A stretch of DNA of 64,000 bases from Amycolatopsis sp. NBC_00345 (GTDB lineage Bacteria > Actinomycetota > Actinomycetes > Mycobacteriales > Pseudonocardiaceae), in contig NZ_CP107995.1 of assembly GCF_036116635.1 (NCBI RefSeq), positions 4,960,001-5,024,000 of the forward strand. Direction: 5' to 3'. Under the pieces are notes generated by a model. It searched no databases. It was not told where the DNA came from and worked only from the letters and a program-made list of their open reading frames with translations. Below are positions 34,814 through 44,262 of this stretch, piece by piece. The translations under genes and the position numbers were made by a program. Positions within the stretch are counted from its first letter, which is position 1, and the number at the start of each line of letters is the position of its first letter.

Positions 34814-35419
34814 CTACAGCCAGCCGCGCTCCTCGGCGAGCCGGACGGCCTCGGCCCGGGTCCGTGCCCCCGTCTTGCCGATCGCCGCCGACAAATGGTT
34901 GCGCACAGTGCCTTCCGAGAGGAAAAGCGCCTTCGAGATGTCGGCGACGGTGCTGCCGTCCTTGGCCGTGCGCAGCACGTCACGCTCTCGCGCGGTCAGC
35001 GGGCTCGCGCCCGTGGCGAGCGACTCGGCGGCCAGCGCGGGGTCGACCACCCGCAGTCCACTGTGGACGCGGCGGACGGCCTCCACGAGCTGTTCCGGCG
35101 GCGCGTCCTTCACCACGAACCCGGCCGCGCCCGCCGCCATCGCGCGCGCGAGGTACCCGGGACGGCCGAACGTGGTGCAGATGATCACCCGGCAGGACGG
35201 CAGCGCCGCCCGCAGCTCGGCGGCCGCGGTCAGGCCGTCCTTGCCGGGCATCTGGACGTCGAGCAGCGCGACGTCGGGCTTGGCCTCCCTGGCCGCGGCC
35301 ACCACCTCTTCGCCGGAGCCGACCTGCCCCACGACCTCGATGTCGGCTTCGAGGCCCAGCACGGTGGCCAGCGCGCCGCGCACCATCGCCTGGTCGTCGG
35401 CCAGCAGTACCCGGATCAA
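34814..35419 (-). CDS. NarL/LuxR-family response regulator
   Basis: 201 residues. The receiver domain is VLLADDQAMVRGAL with phospho-acceptor Asp 54 (ALLDVQMPGKDG) and conserved Lys (FVVKDAPPEQ). The C-terminal LuxR HTH is LTARERDVLRTAKDGSTVAD and KALFLSEGTVRNHLS. Its start overlaps the histidine kinase stop by four bases, so the two are a cognate pair. It is the last gene of the ABC/two-component operon and probably regulates that operon. Confidence 0.95.
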   Translation of the reverse strand: MIRVLLADDQAMVRGALATVLGLEADIEVVGQVGSGEEVVAAAREAKPDVALLDVQMPGKDGLTAAAELRAALPSCRVIICTTFGRPGYLARAMAAGAAGFVVKDAPPEQLVEAVRRVHSGLRVVDPALAAESLATGASPLTARERDVLRTAKDGSTVADISKALFLSEGTVRNHLSAAIGKTGARTRAEAVRLAEERGWL

Positions 35420-36621
35420 GCCAGTCCTCCCGCGGTCTCGGCACGCACAGCCGGGGCGGCCGCCGCGGCCGGGCCCGGGTCCGGGACCTCCGCCCGTACG
35501 GCCAATCCTCCTCCGGGCCGGACCGTCGTGCGCAGGGTCCCCCCGACCGCCGCCAGCCGCTCGGACAGCCCGCGCAGGCCGTTGCCCGCCACCACTTCGG
35601 TCGCGGTGCCGTCGTCCTCGAGTTCGAGCCAGTCGCAGCCCAGCCGGACCTTCACCCGGCTCGCCCCCGAATGCCGCAGCACGTTCGTGACGGCCTCGCG
35701 CAGCACGTACCCGAACACGCTCCGCAGCTCGGCCCGCACGTTGTCGACCGCGTGCGGCAGGTCCGCCTCGATCTCCGCCGCCCGCAACGCCGCCCGCGCG
35801 CCGGCGATCTCCGCGGGCAGCGACACCTCGCGGTACTCGGTGACGGTGGCCCGCACGTCGGACAGCGCGCTGCGGGTGAGGCCCTCCACCTCGCGGATCT
35901 CCTCGACCGCGCGCGGGATGTCGCCGGAGCTCTCCAGCACCCGCCGCGCCAGGCCGGCCTTCACGGTGATCGTGGTGAGGCTGTGGCCCAGCAGGTCGTG
36001 CAGGTCGCGGGCCACCCGCTCACGCTCGTTGCTGACGGCGAGCGTGGCGATCTCCTGGTTCGCGTGCTCCAGCCGCCGGATCGCGCGGATCAGGTTGGCC
36101 ATGAAGAACATGGCCGACGTGACGCCCGCGACCGACCCCAGGTCGCCGGACTCGGCCGACAGCCGCCCCACCGCGAGCAGCAGCAGCGCCGCCAGCGCCA
36201 GCCCGCCGAGGTCGAAGATCAGCGCCCACGCGGCGGGCAGCAGGAACGCCAGGGTGGCGGTGACGTAGAGCAGGACGAACGAGCTGGTCCCCCCGACCAT
36301 GACCGTGGCGATGCCGGCCGTCAGCATCACCGCGGCGAACATCAGCTTGGACCGGCGCTCCTTCCCGAACATCAGCGGGAAGAACAGGTAACAGGCCGCG
36401 TAGCCGTAGAAGAGCAGGCACTCGGCCACGTTCAGCGGCGTGAGCGAGGACCGGATCAGCGACTGGGTCACCGGGATCAGGAACGGCAGGAGGAAGACGA
36501 CCCCCAGGATCCACCATCGCCCGGGGTGCGGCCCGTCGTCGGCCGCCCCGTCGAGCGGGTCGGCCCACCAGGTGTCCCGATCGGCCAGCGTGGACAGCCG
36601 TACGTTGTCTTTCTCCGCCAT
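35416..36621 (-). CDS. membrane sensor histidine kinase (HisKA_3, DesK/LiaS-like)
   Basis: 401 residues. Five to six hydrophobic segments lie between residues 36 and 176 with very short loops, so it senses within the membrane rather than outside. The dimerisation/phospho-acceptor box is ERERVARDLHDLLGHSLT (His 208). The HATPase part has LREAVTNVLRHSGASRV (N box) and GNGLRGLSERLAAVGG (G box); the usual D-x-G-x-G is reduced to LELEDDGTATE. Transcribed after the ABC permease. The combination with a DrrA-type exporter suggests membrane-stress or drug response. Confidence 0.93.
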   Translation of the reverse strand: MAEKDNVRLSTLADRDTWWADPLDGAADDGPHPGRWWILGVVFLLPFLIPVTQSLIRSSLTPLNVAECLLFYGYAACYLFFPLMFGKERRSKLMFAAVMLTAGIATVMVGGTSSFVLLYVTATLAFLLPAAWALIFDLGGLALAALLLLAVGRLSAESGDLGSVAGVTSAMFFMANLIRAIRRLEHANQEIATLAVSNERERVARDLHDLLGHSLTTITVKAGLARRVLESSGDIPRAVEEIREVEGLTRSALSDVRATVTEYREVSLPAEIAGARAALRAAEIEADLPHAVDNVRAELRSVFGYVLREAVTNVLRHSGASRVKVRLGCDWLELEDDGTATEVVAGNGLRGLSERLAAVGGTLRTTVRPGGGLAVRAEVPDPGPAAAAAPAVRAETAGGLA

Positions 36622-36654
36622 CTCGGCCGTACCCCGTCCCTGTTCTTCCGCGCC

Positions 36655-37395
36655 TCAAACGCGCGCGCTGTCCTTACGGTAACGCCTGATCACGAGCGTC
36701 CCGAGGACCACGGTCCAGGCCCCGAGCACCGCGACCGCCGCCGGGAGGCCCACCAGCATCTCGTTCGTCACGGCGGGGCGCACCAGCCCGATCACCCAGT
36801 AGGTCGGCATCACCTGCGCCAGCTCGTGCATCCAGCCCGGCATGCCCTCGATCGGGATCCACAGCCCGCCCAGGAAGCCCATGCCCATCATCACGATCAT
36901 GTTCACCGGCTGCATCGACTCCGGCGTGCCGAACTGGCCCAGCAGCAGGCCGAGCAGCACGAGCGGGATGGTGCCGAGCCAGATCCCGGCGATGACGCGG
37001 ACCCAGCCGGCCGCGTCGAGGTGCACGCCTTCGGCGAAGATCGCGATCAGCGGCACCAGCACCAGCGCAGGCAGGCCCACGAGCAGGCCCGACAGCGCCT
37101 TGCCGCCGAGGTAGCCCGCGCCGGAGAGCGGGGTCAGGCGCAGCTGCCGCTGCCAGCCGGTGGCGCGTTCGACGGCGAGCTTGGCGCCGTTCATGGTGGC
37201 CGCGGCGAACGCGCCGAAGGTCATCATGTTGACCATCACCACGGCGACGATGGCCGCGTGGTCCGGGTCGCTCGCCTTGGTGAAGACGTTGGCCTGCAAC
37301 AGGAACATCACCACGGGGAAGGCGAGGACGAACACGAGGAACCGCGGGGAGCGGAACAGCCGCCGGATTTCGACGGTGAGGTAGCTGAGGTTCAT
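36655..37395 (-). CDS. ABC-2-type transporter permease
   Basis: 246 residues with six membrane segments. The family pattern includes LFRSPRFLVFVLAFPVVMFL near the N-terminus, an ATGWQRQLRLTPLSGAGYLG coupling helix, and an SMQPVNMIVMMGMGFLGGLW motif before segment 5. Its start overlaps the ATPase stop by four bases. It forms the channel of an exporter with the upstream ATPase; such pairs move lipids, antibiotics or lantibiotics outward. Confidence 0.9.
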   Translation of the reverse strand: MNLSYLTVEIRRLFRSPRFLVFVLAFPVVMFLLQANVFTKASDPDHAAIVAVVMVNMMTFGAFAAATMNGAKLAVERATGWQRQLRLTPLSGAGYLGGKALSGLLVGLPALVLVPLIAIFAEGVHLDAAGWVRVIAGIWLGTIPLVLLGLLLGQFGTPESMQPVNMIVMMGMGFLGGLWIPIEGMPGWMHELAQVMPTYWVIGLVRPAVTNEMLVGLPAAVAVLGAWTVVLGTLVIRRYRKDSARV

Positions 37396-38351
37396 CGGGC
37401 TGCTTCTTCCGGGCTGGTGTCGCTCGCGGTCAGGGAAAGGAAGGCGCCTTCGAGGCCGACGGCGCTGATCTCGATGTCACGCACGTCCGGAACGGCGGTC
37501 ATGAGCGCCCGCAACGTGGTGTCGGAGGCGGAACTCGAGACGGCGGCGCGTTCGCCGCGCAGCTCGAACTCGGTGACGCCGGGCAGCCGCGCCAGCAGCC
37601 GCTCGGTGGCTTCGGTCGCACCCGGCAGCACGGCCCGGATGGTGCGCCCGCCGGCCAGCGCGCGGACCTGCGCCACGGAGCCGTCGGCGACGACGCGGCC
37701 GGAGCGCATCAGGACCACGCGATCGGCGAACTCCTCGGCCTCCTCCAGGTAGTGCGTCGCGAACAGGACCGTGCGGCCGGATTCGGTGAAGGCGTACATG
37801 GACTTCCAGAACTCGCGCCGCGTGCCGACGTCCATCGCGGCGGTCGGCTCGTCGAGCACGAGCAGGTCCGGGTCGGACACCAGCGCGACGGCGAACCGCA
37901 CCCGCTGCTTCTGCCCGCCGGACAGCTTGTTCGCCCGCCGGTCGGCGATGTCGGCGATGCCCGCGCGTTCAAGCGCCTCGGTGAGCGGCATCGGACGGCG
38001 GTGCAGGTTCGCGACCATGCCGACGGTCTCGCGCACGGTCAGGTCGTCGAGCAGCGTGCCGCCCTGCAGCATCGCCCCGATCATCCCGGCGCGCACGGCG
38101 CCCGCGGGCGTCTTGCCGAACACGCTGACCGCACCCGCGTCGGGCCGGCTGAGCCCCAGGATCAGGTCGACGGTGGTGGACTTGCCCGCACCGTTCGGCC
38201 CGAGCAGCGCCACCACCTCCCCCGGCGCGATGGTCAGGTCGACCCCATCGACGGCCCGCACGTCGCCGTACTGCTTCCTCAACCCGGTCAAATGAACGGC
38301 GGCCCCCGCCGCGACGTCCCGAGCCTCGCGCTCGGCCTGTGTGGTTTCCAT
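37392..38351 (-). CDS. ABC transporter ATP-binding protein (DrrA-type)
   Basis: The ATG at 38351 gives 319 residues. Walker A LGPNGAGKSTT, signature NKLSGGQKQRVRFA, Walker B DLLVLDEPTAAMD and switch ATHYLEEAEEFADRV are all intact. The C-terminal ~85-residue extension (DUF4162-like, around TIRAVLPGATEATERLLARL) is typical of daunorubicin-resistance-type exporters. First gene of the ATPase-permease-kinase-regulator operon. Substrate unknown. Confidence 0.93.
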   Translation of the reverse strand: METTQAEREARDVAAGAAVHLTGLRKQYGDVRAVDGVDLTIAPGEVVALLGPNGAGKSTTVDLILGLSRPDAGAVSVFGKTPAGAVRAGMIGAMLQGGTLLDDLTVRETVGMVANLHRRPMPLTEALERAGIADIADRRANKLSGGQKQRVRFAVALVSDPDLLVLDEPTAAMDVGTRREFWKSMYAFTESGRTVLFATHYLEEAEEFADRVVLMRSGRVVADGSVAQVRALAGGRTIRAVLPGATEATERLLARLPGVTEFELRGERAAVSSSASDTTLRALMTAVPDVRDIEISAVGLEGAFLSLTASDTSPEEAAR

Positions 38352-38518
38352 GCCCCGAAGCCTGCGGCTTGGCGGGGACCGGGGCACAGGCCTTGCGTCA
38401 CGACGTGGGCATGACAGGTGTCAGGGGTGGGTGGCGCTCTTCGGGAGCACGCGAGGCCTGCGGGGGACGCCTCCTCCAGGTCGATCGTCTCAGCCTCGGG
38501 ATACGAACCGGGAAAAAA

Positions 38519-38962
38519 TCATACGGACGGATCAGCTTTTGATGCAAAGGTTCTTATTTGTTCACGAGTTTCCAGCTCGACCACGTCCGAATTAACAATT
38601 TGTCCAGAAATCTTTCCTAGGAAACGCTGATCAAAGTCAGATCTGCGAAATATCTGAAGCACCCAAGAAGCCGAAAGTCGCATCCAGTACGGTCGGCCCG
38701 AGTCCCAAGCCGAGGCCACAGTAAGCTCGACCAGCCTCCTCGGAGTGGAAATTCCACCCCCTTGAAGCTCCCCCCACACCTCAGTCAATTCCTCAAGAAA
38801 ATCCGAAAGATTGCCCTCCAGGCATGGCCACATAGGAACGAACCCGGAGTCAATCAGAGTGGCTCGCTCTTCCGCTTCTACACCCACTCCGATCAGACCG
38901 CTTGAGGTTATCCCAATCCAGGCGCCATCGCCGCGGTATAGAACAGGCTTCCACTCGACCAT
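38519..38962 (-). CDS. putative immunity protein of the adjacent polymorphic toxin
   Basis: The ATG at 38962 follows the toxin stop by one base, so translation is coupled; 147 residues, MVEWKPVLYRGDGAWIGITS to ASKADPSV. It is acidic and soluble, with no signal peptide. I do not recognise its family; the immunity role rests on position. The gene is visibly richer in A/T than its neighbours, which is usual for recently exchanged toxin/immunity cassettes. Confidence 0.7.
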   Translation of the reverse strand: MVEWKPVLYRGDGAWIGITSSGLIGVGVEAEERATLIDSGFVPMWPCLEGNLSDFLEELTEVWGELQGGGISTPRRLVELTVASAWDSGRPYWMRLSASWVLQIFRRSDFDQRFLGKISGQIVNSDVVELETREQIRTFASKADPSV

Positions 38963-38963
38963 A

Positions 38964-41900
38964 TCAACCCCACGGCTTGTACCGATAAATAACACCGTAA
39001 CTATTCAAGAACGCTTGAAATTGATCTCGCGTCATACCATCCCATCGATGCCCGTAGTGACCACTGTTCTCCGTGAACACTAGCTCACCGCCCTCGCGAT
39101 AGATTGTTCCACCGAGCACGGCATTTTCGTCAGCGTCAAGCGCGCGGGCCAGCTGCTCGTGCGGGCTGCCCACGAGCCCGATGTCCGACGGGTCACCAGT
39201 GAGGAACCTTCCCGTCGACGGCTCGAAGACGAATTCAACCTCGGGCGTTGACGGGTTCAATTGCTTCAGTGCGTCAGCAGACTTGATACCAGGGCCGAGT
39301 TCGATCAAGCAACCCGGGCCACTGTTGTGCACTAGTACGGACACGCCGCCGGCGAACACATAGTACGTGTGCAGGCCGTTGATCGTGAGGTTATAAGTCC
39401 GAATATGATCGGCATATCGCAGGTCTGCAACGACCGTGATGCGTTCATCACCGGCGGCGTCGAGCTGCTGCCCGGGAACAATGTCCGCGGCGGCCGTCCA
39501 AGCGTGGGTTGTGGTGACCCAGAACCGATGGTGTGCAGTGGTGGTGATACCGGCGGGACCTCTGGGCGTGCCCACAGTCAGGTTCACGAAGTCGGTGTCG
39601 TTATCCGTCACATGGACGGCGTCGACTTGATGCCGCTCAAGCCGAGCGCTCTCAGGCGAGGCATTTGCGATCCAATCGCCAACCTTGACGTCCTTGATCG
39701 GCTTGGTGGCTCCGTCAGCCATCAGCACCGGAGTCTCGGCGGCAAAGCTGTTGGGCCCGCACGGCCGGGGGCCACCGGCCAGTTCCTCCTCGATGTCGGC
39801 GAGACGGCCTTTCTCGACGGCCGCCTGCTGTGCTAGATCCTCCGCCTCGCTGATCTCAGCTCGAGCCTGTGCGCTGGCAGCGTCGAGCAAGCCCGAGGAC
39901 CCGACTGCGGCGTCGGCAACACCGGCTAGTTCACCAGCTCCAGCGGTTCCACCGAGTTCCGCTGCAGCTCCTCCCAAGATATCCGCGAGCTCACATTCCG
40001 GGCAGACCAGCACACCCAACACCCCGAGGAGCATCGAGAGGCCAGAGTCACGTCCCGACGTCACATAGTTGGTGAAGTCATCCCTGAGATCGGCCATGAA
40101 GTTTGCGCTCAGCAGGTTGTGCGCATCCAGGCATCGCTGCAGGGTGGGGTCGCCCTGTGGAATGTGCTGTCTGCAGATTTCCTGCAGATGGGCGACAATA
40201 CGCTGCTGGTCGGTCTTCGTTCCGCTGAACAACAACACGCAATCCTGGTTACTCAGCAGGTTGACTGCCATCGGGTCCCGCGCGTTGTCGTCGCAGTCTG
40301 CTCGCCGTTGCTGTACTGCTTGTTGCTTTTCAGCGGCGGCCTTAGTGGCGACGGATTCCCATGCTTCTTTCGCGGCCGCGGCAGCGGCTTCGGAGTCTTT
40401 ACCCGCGTCGACCGCAGCCTGATGAGCTGTCCGTGCGGAGGAGGCGGCTTGTTGAGCGAAGCCTGCCGCGACTTCGGCGGAATGCTGAGCCCAAGCCGAG
40501 GAGCGGGTGGCCTGGTCGGCGGAGACGATCGCCGAGGCCGCTGCGCGTGCCGCCATGTTAGCAGAAGCTTGGGCCTGGTTGGCAGACTCTGCCGCGCGAC
40601 TCGCGGCCGCCTGGGCTTGGTCAGCCGAGGCTGCGGCTCTACCGGCCGCCGCCTCGGCTTGGTCGACATAGCCGGCGGCCTCATCGGCCGCGCCACGAGC
40701 TCGAGCTGCGGCGGCTTGGGCTTCATCAGCGTCGTGGATGGCGCCGGCCGCAGCGCTGGAGGCTTGGGCAAGCAGTCCGTCGATCGCGGCGTCGTGGGCC
40801 GCGGTGTTCTGGTCCCGGCGAGCGGCCGTGTATTGCCCGACAATGAGGAATTCATGGAGCAGAAGCGGCGGCCCGTCCAAGGCCGCCTGCGCTCCTGCGA
40901 CAACTTCCTTGGCGCCTACGGTGCGAGCCGCGGCCATGACCTGATTCACCTTGAGCTGGTCGTCAACTCCGACAGCGGTGTATTGGTTGGTGTCGAGGAA
41001 GTCTCGCAACGCCAGATCGGTATTGGCATCTAAAGCCTTCTGTGCCTCGGCCACCACGACAGTCCGCCCGGCAGCACGAGCAGCCGACATGATCTGGTTG
41101 ACTTCGAGCGCGTCGTCCTGTTCACGGCCGGGGTACGTGCGGTCACGAAGGAACTCGCGTACATCGGCGTCGGTCCCTGCCATCGCGGCCGCCGCAGCCT
41201 TCTGAAAGGCGGGAGTACCGGCTTCATTCAGGTCAGCCAGGACGACGCGGTCATCTTGGCCGGCCGCCGCCGACAAACCGGTGGTGATGAAGTATGCGGC
41301 CTCGTCGTCGGTGCCGGAAAGTGCAGTAGCGGCGGCGGCTTTCGTCCACGGCCCGCCAACGCTCAGCAGGTTGAGGGCAGCTCTTCGGGCGTCGACGATC
41401 ACGGTAGGCCGGTCAGTGCCGGGGGCGACCGCCTGCCCGATTAGTGCCTGGGTTTCGGTGTCCCAGGTACTGGCTTGGTCGAGGTCCCACCGCAACGGCT
41501 TCGACTGAGCGGCATAAGCCGTAAGGGCCGCTTTTGCAGCGTCATCGGCCGCCTGACCAGCCGCCGCGATCCGATCACTGTCGGCCGTACGCGCCAACTG
41601 GGCGATCTTCGCGGCCTGGTTTGCAGCGGCGACGGCCGCATTCGCCGCAGCAGTCGCTGCGTTGGCGTGGGCAGTGGCCTTCTGTGCGGCGTCTGTGGCT
41701 TCACCTGCATGCGCGGCGGCGTCAGCAGCAGCCTGCGCAGCCGCGTTCGCGTCGGACCCGGCGGCATCCGCCGCGGCCGCTGCTTGTCCAGCGGCTTCGC
41801 TGGCCTGGTGCGCCCAGGACTGGCTGGCATTAGCCGCAGCCACAGCTCGGCCGGCCTGGGCCCGTGCGGTCGCAGCTGCGGCCTTCGCCTGCCTGGCATC

Positions 41901-43223
41901 GCCTCCGGCGGCCGCAGCGTGGTCAGCGGCGTCAGCAGCTGCATCCGCCGCAATGCCGGACTGCGTGGCGGCATCCCTGGCCAGACCACCCGCTGCTTCA
42001 GCCTGCTGCGAAACTGTCCGCGCCGACCTCGCGGCATCCGCCGCCGCAGCCGCACCGAGCGCCGCCTCTTTCGCTATCTGCGCCGCTACAGCCGCAGCAT
42101 CGGCATTACCTTTGTATGCCACAGCTGCCGCGGCAGCGTCATAGGCATGGGATGCCGCCTTCCCTGCTTGCGACGCGGCGGTGGCGGCGCGGGACGCGGC
42201 AGACGCGGCGGTATGTGCTGCATTGGAGGCGGCGTTCGCTGCACCGATTGCTTGCCGTGCTGTCGCGGCGGCCTGATCTGCGGCGAACGCCGCCCGGTTC
42301 GCAGCGTCGGCGGCCTGGCCTGCATGTCCCTGAGCTGCGGCCGCGGCGTCCTTGGCTGCCTGAGCCGCCTTCTGCGCGGCGGCTGCCGCAGCTACTGCAC
42401 GATCCGACTCCTGCTTCGCAGCCTGTGTCTCGGTGCCTGCTTGGTCTGACGCGGCTTTGGCAGCCGACACCAGGTCCGTGATGTTCGCGGTCTCCGCGTC
42501 CCGTGCCTGAGCCACCGATAGGTCGATCTCGAGAAACTGACTCAGCGCGTCGACCGTATTGGCGTCCAAGGCCTGCTGCGCGGCCTTCTTCACTTCCGGC
42601 CCCCCGGCAGCCATGACCTGGTTGACCTTGAGGTTCTGGTCGATCGCGAAGGGGGCGCGCCACCCAGTCTCAAGAAACCCCTGCAGGGCATCTTCGGTAT
42701 TGGCGTCCAGGGCCTGCTGCGCAGCATTTTTCACCTGCGGTCCCCCAGCCGCCATCACCTGGTTGACCCGCAACGCGAGATCGTTCTCGTGCGGAGCCTG
42801 CCATCCACCTTCCAGAAAGGCCTTCAGTGCGCTGTCAGTATTCGCATCCAAGGCCTGCTGAGTCGCCGCCTTCGTCGCCGGACCACCGACGGACATGATC
42901 TGGTTGACGTGAATGTCCCGGTCAATCGCCGCGTCCGGGGCCTCCTGCGTCGCCAAGAACGCGTTGACGTCCGCATCCGTACCAGTCAGCGCAACTGCTG
43001 CGTCCTTCTTGACCAGGGGACCGCCGAACTGCCACAACCGCAGTACCTCAGCACGGCCGGATCCGTTCAGTTCACTCGCCGGAGAAGCTGTCCTGTAGGG
43101 GGCCTTCGTCCCGGTGATCGATGAGGCTTCAGCCGACTGTGGAACGGTGGCCAACCCAGCCGTGACCGCTGCCGTAATCACCATGACTATTGCAGCGCGA
43201 AAACGGGTGGTCGCCGCATGCAT
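38964..43223 (-). CDS. secreted polymorphic toxin: ALF repeats, coiled coil, Hint domain, C-terminal nuclease-like toxin
   Basis: The ATG at 43223 with GAGGGGAAC gives 1419 residues. A signal peptide (MHAATTRFRAAIVMVITAAV) is followed by ALF repeats (about 45-250; ALDANTEDALQGFLETGW type). A long Ala-rich coiled coil leads to a second ALF block (about 615-830) and more coil. A pretoxin Hint domain (about 1155-1302) runs from NSFAAETPVLMADGATKPIK to GVSVLVHNSG. Its Cys is three residues before the usual position. The last ~114 residues carry SPHEQLARAL and NSGHYGHRWD (His about 1355, 1389, 1392) and resemble polymorphic toxin type 43, a predicted RNase. Hint should release the tip. The immunity gene follows immediately. 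Confidence 0.85.
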   Translation of the reverse strand: MHAATTRFRAAIVMVITAAVTAGLATVPQSAEASSITGTKAPYRTASPASELNGSGRAEVLRLWQFGGPLVKKDAAVALTGTDADVNAFLATQEAPDAAIDRDIHVNQIMSVGGPATKAATQQALDANTDSALKAFLEGGWQAPHENDLALRVNQVMAAGGPQVKNAAQQALDANTEDALQGFLETGWRAPFAIDQNLKVNQVMAAGGPEVKKAAQQALDANTVDALSQFLEIDLSVAQARDAETANITDLVSAAKAASDQAGTETQAAKQESDRAVAAAAAAQKAAQAAKDAAAAAQGHAGQAADAANRAAFAADQAAATARQAIGAANAASNAAHTAASAASRAATAASQAGKAASHAYDAAAAAVAYKGNADAAAVAAQIAKEAALGAAAAADAARSARTVSQQAEAAGGLARDAATQSGIAADAAADAADHAAAAGGDARQAKAAAATARAQAGRAVAAANASQSWAHQASEAAGQAAAAADAAGSDANAAAQAAADAAAHAGEATDAAQKATAHANAATAAANAAVAAANQAAKIAQLARTADSDRIAAAGQAADDAAKAALTAYAAQSKPLRWDLDQASTWDTETQALIGQAVAPGTDRPTVIVDARRAALNLLSVGGPWTKAAAATALSGTDDEAAYFITTGLSAAAGQDDRVVLADLNEAGTPAFQKAAAAAMAGTDADVREFLRDRTYPGREQDDALEVNQIMSAARAAGRTVVVAEAQKALDANTDLALRDFLDTNQYTAVGVDDQLKVNQVMAAARTVGAKEVVAGAQAALDGPPLLLHEFLIVGQYTAARRDQNTAAHDAAIDGLLAQASSAAAGAIHDADEAQAAAARARGAADEAAGYVDQAEAAAGRAAASADQAQAAASRAAESANQAQASANMAARAAASAIVSADQATRSSAWAQHSAEVAAGFAQQAASSARTAHQAAVDAGKDSEAAAAAAKEAWESVATKAAAEKQQAVQQRRADCDDNARDPMAVNLLSNQDCVLLFSGTKTDQQRIVAHLQEICRQHIPQGDPTLQRCLDAHNLLSANFMADLRDDFTNYVTSGRDSGLSMLLGVLGVLVCPECELADILGGAAAELGGTAGAGELAGVADAAVGSSGLLDAASAQARAEISEAEDLAQQAAVEKGRLADIEEELAGGPRPCGPNSFAAETPVLMADGATKPIKDVKVGDWIANASPESARLERHQVDAVHVTDNDTDFVNLTVGTPRGPAGITTTAHHRFWVTTTHAWTAAADIVPGQQLDAAGDERITVVADLRYADHIRTYNLTINGLHTYYVFAGGVSVLVHNSGPGCLIELGPGIKSADALKQLNPSTPEVEFVFEPSTGRFLTGDPSDIGLVGSPHEQLARALDADENAVLGGTIYREGGELVFTENSGHYGHRWDGMTRDQFQAFLNSYGVIYRYKPWG

Positions 43224-43511
43224 GTCGAGTTCCCCTCGTATGACCGATCGCAAATTCGCCGCCCCAGTGATCACCGGCCGCGCTCGACGGAGACTAGCGC
43301 AATCGGACACTGGTTCCAATGTCGGAATTATAAAGTTATCAAGGTGGTGAAAGTAATTTATTCTTTACTAATTCTTTTATATGCAAATAGTTAGTGAGGA
43401 TGGTCACATATGGCTAACGTTCAGAGCTCTTTCGTCGAAACGTTGACGGCTGTCTTCAGAGCCCGAGATCGATCAGGTCAGCCCAGGAACTAAAAAAGGG
43501 GAGATCCACCC
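43224..43511. promoter_or_regulatory. AT-rich divergent promoter region of the toxin island
   Basis: Between the leftward toxin gene and the rightward small secreted protein, 43310-43440 is strikingly A/T-rich (AATTATAAAGTTATC, TTTACTAATTCTTTTATATG) in an otherwise high-GC window. It contains several possible -10 boxes on each strand. No coding frame is present. Confidence 0.6.
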
Positions 43512-44051
43512 TTGTTCAACCGGACACGATTTGTCATCGCTGCCGCCGCGGCTGCGGCCGCCACGATGGTGTATACCGCCCTGGCAGTGACCGACGTGAG
43601 TGCCGCTCCTGCGGCGACCGCCGACGAACAGCCATCGTTGGCCGAGGACTACAGCTATCCAGGGGGTAATCAGATCCTCGCCGACTACCGCGTTCAACTG
43701 ACCAGCGGCGATGGACACATCTTGTTCGCCGAGTGCCCCACTGGCCCCGACACGGTGGGGCTCATCCAGGTCACAGCCGCCAGCACCATCGGGCAGCACA
43801 ACGACGGGCACGTGTGCTTCCACGTCATCGCGCCGACGGGCCGTCTGACGATGAAGATTCCGGGCGTGTTCTCGATTCGCGGCGACGGCGTCGCCGCCGG
43901 CCAAGGGCACAAACTCAAGGCAGAATTGACGACCGACGCCGGGCAGCACAGCACCGTTGACGTGAACCCGAGCGGAACCACACAGGTAGGGATCGGCGCC
44001 AACCCAACCGGCGAGCCCACCACGTTGCTCCAATTGGACGCTTCCCTGTAG
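43512..44051 (+). CDS. small secreted protein of unknown function, 179 aa
   Basis: The TTG start at 43512 is supported by AGGGGAGA eight bases upstream. The signal peptide is MFNRTRFVIAAAAAAAATMV, cleaved near VSAAPA. The mature part (about 145 residues) is beta-rich, with two Cys (FAECPTG and GHVCFHV) likely paired, and the segment RVQLTSGDGHILFAECPTGP. I do not recognise a family. It sits in the toxin island between the AT-rich promoter and the dead protease-lectin gene, so a secreted accessory role is possible but unproven. Confidence 0.7.
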   Translation: MFNRTRFVIAAAAAAAATMVYTALAVTDVSAAPAATADEQPSLAEDYSYPGGNQILADYRVQLTSGDGHILFAECPTGPDTVGLIQVTAASTIGQHNDGHVCFHVIAPTGRLTMKIPGVFSIRGDGVAAGQGHKLKAELTTDAGQHSTVDVNPSGTTQVGIGANPTGEPTTLLQLDASL

Positions 44052-44262
44052 CGCAATGGGCGGAGCGGCTCGCTCTCTTCACCGGGAACTCTGGTCAATG
44101 ACTTTCCGGAGCCAGAGAAACGAGTGACGAGAATTCCTGGCAGGCGACAGGAAAATGCCCAACCGCATCGACTTTGCAGTTCCGGGCTGGACACCTTCAC
44201 ACTCAGTAACGCGCCCTAAGCAACGCGATATCCGAGCTCGACTTCACCATGAGAGAGCACCA

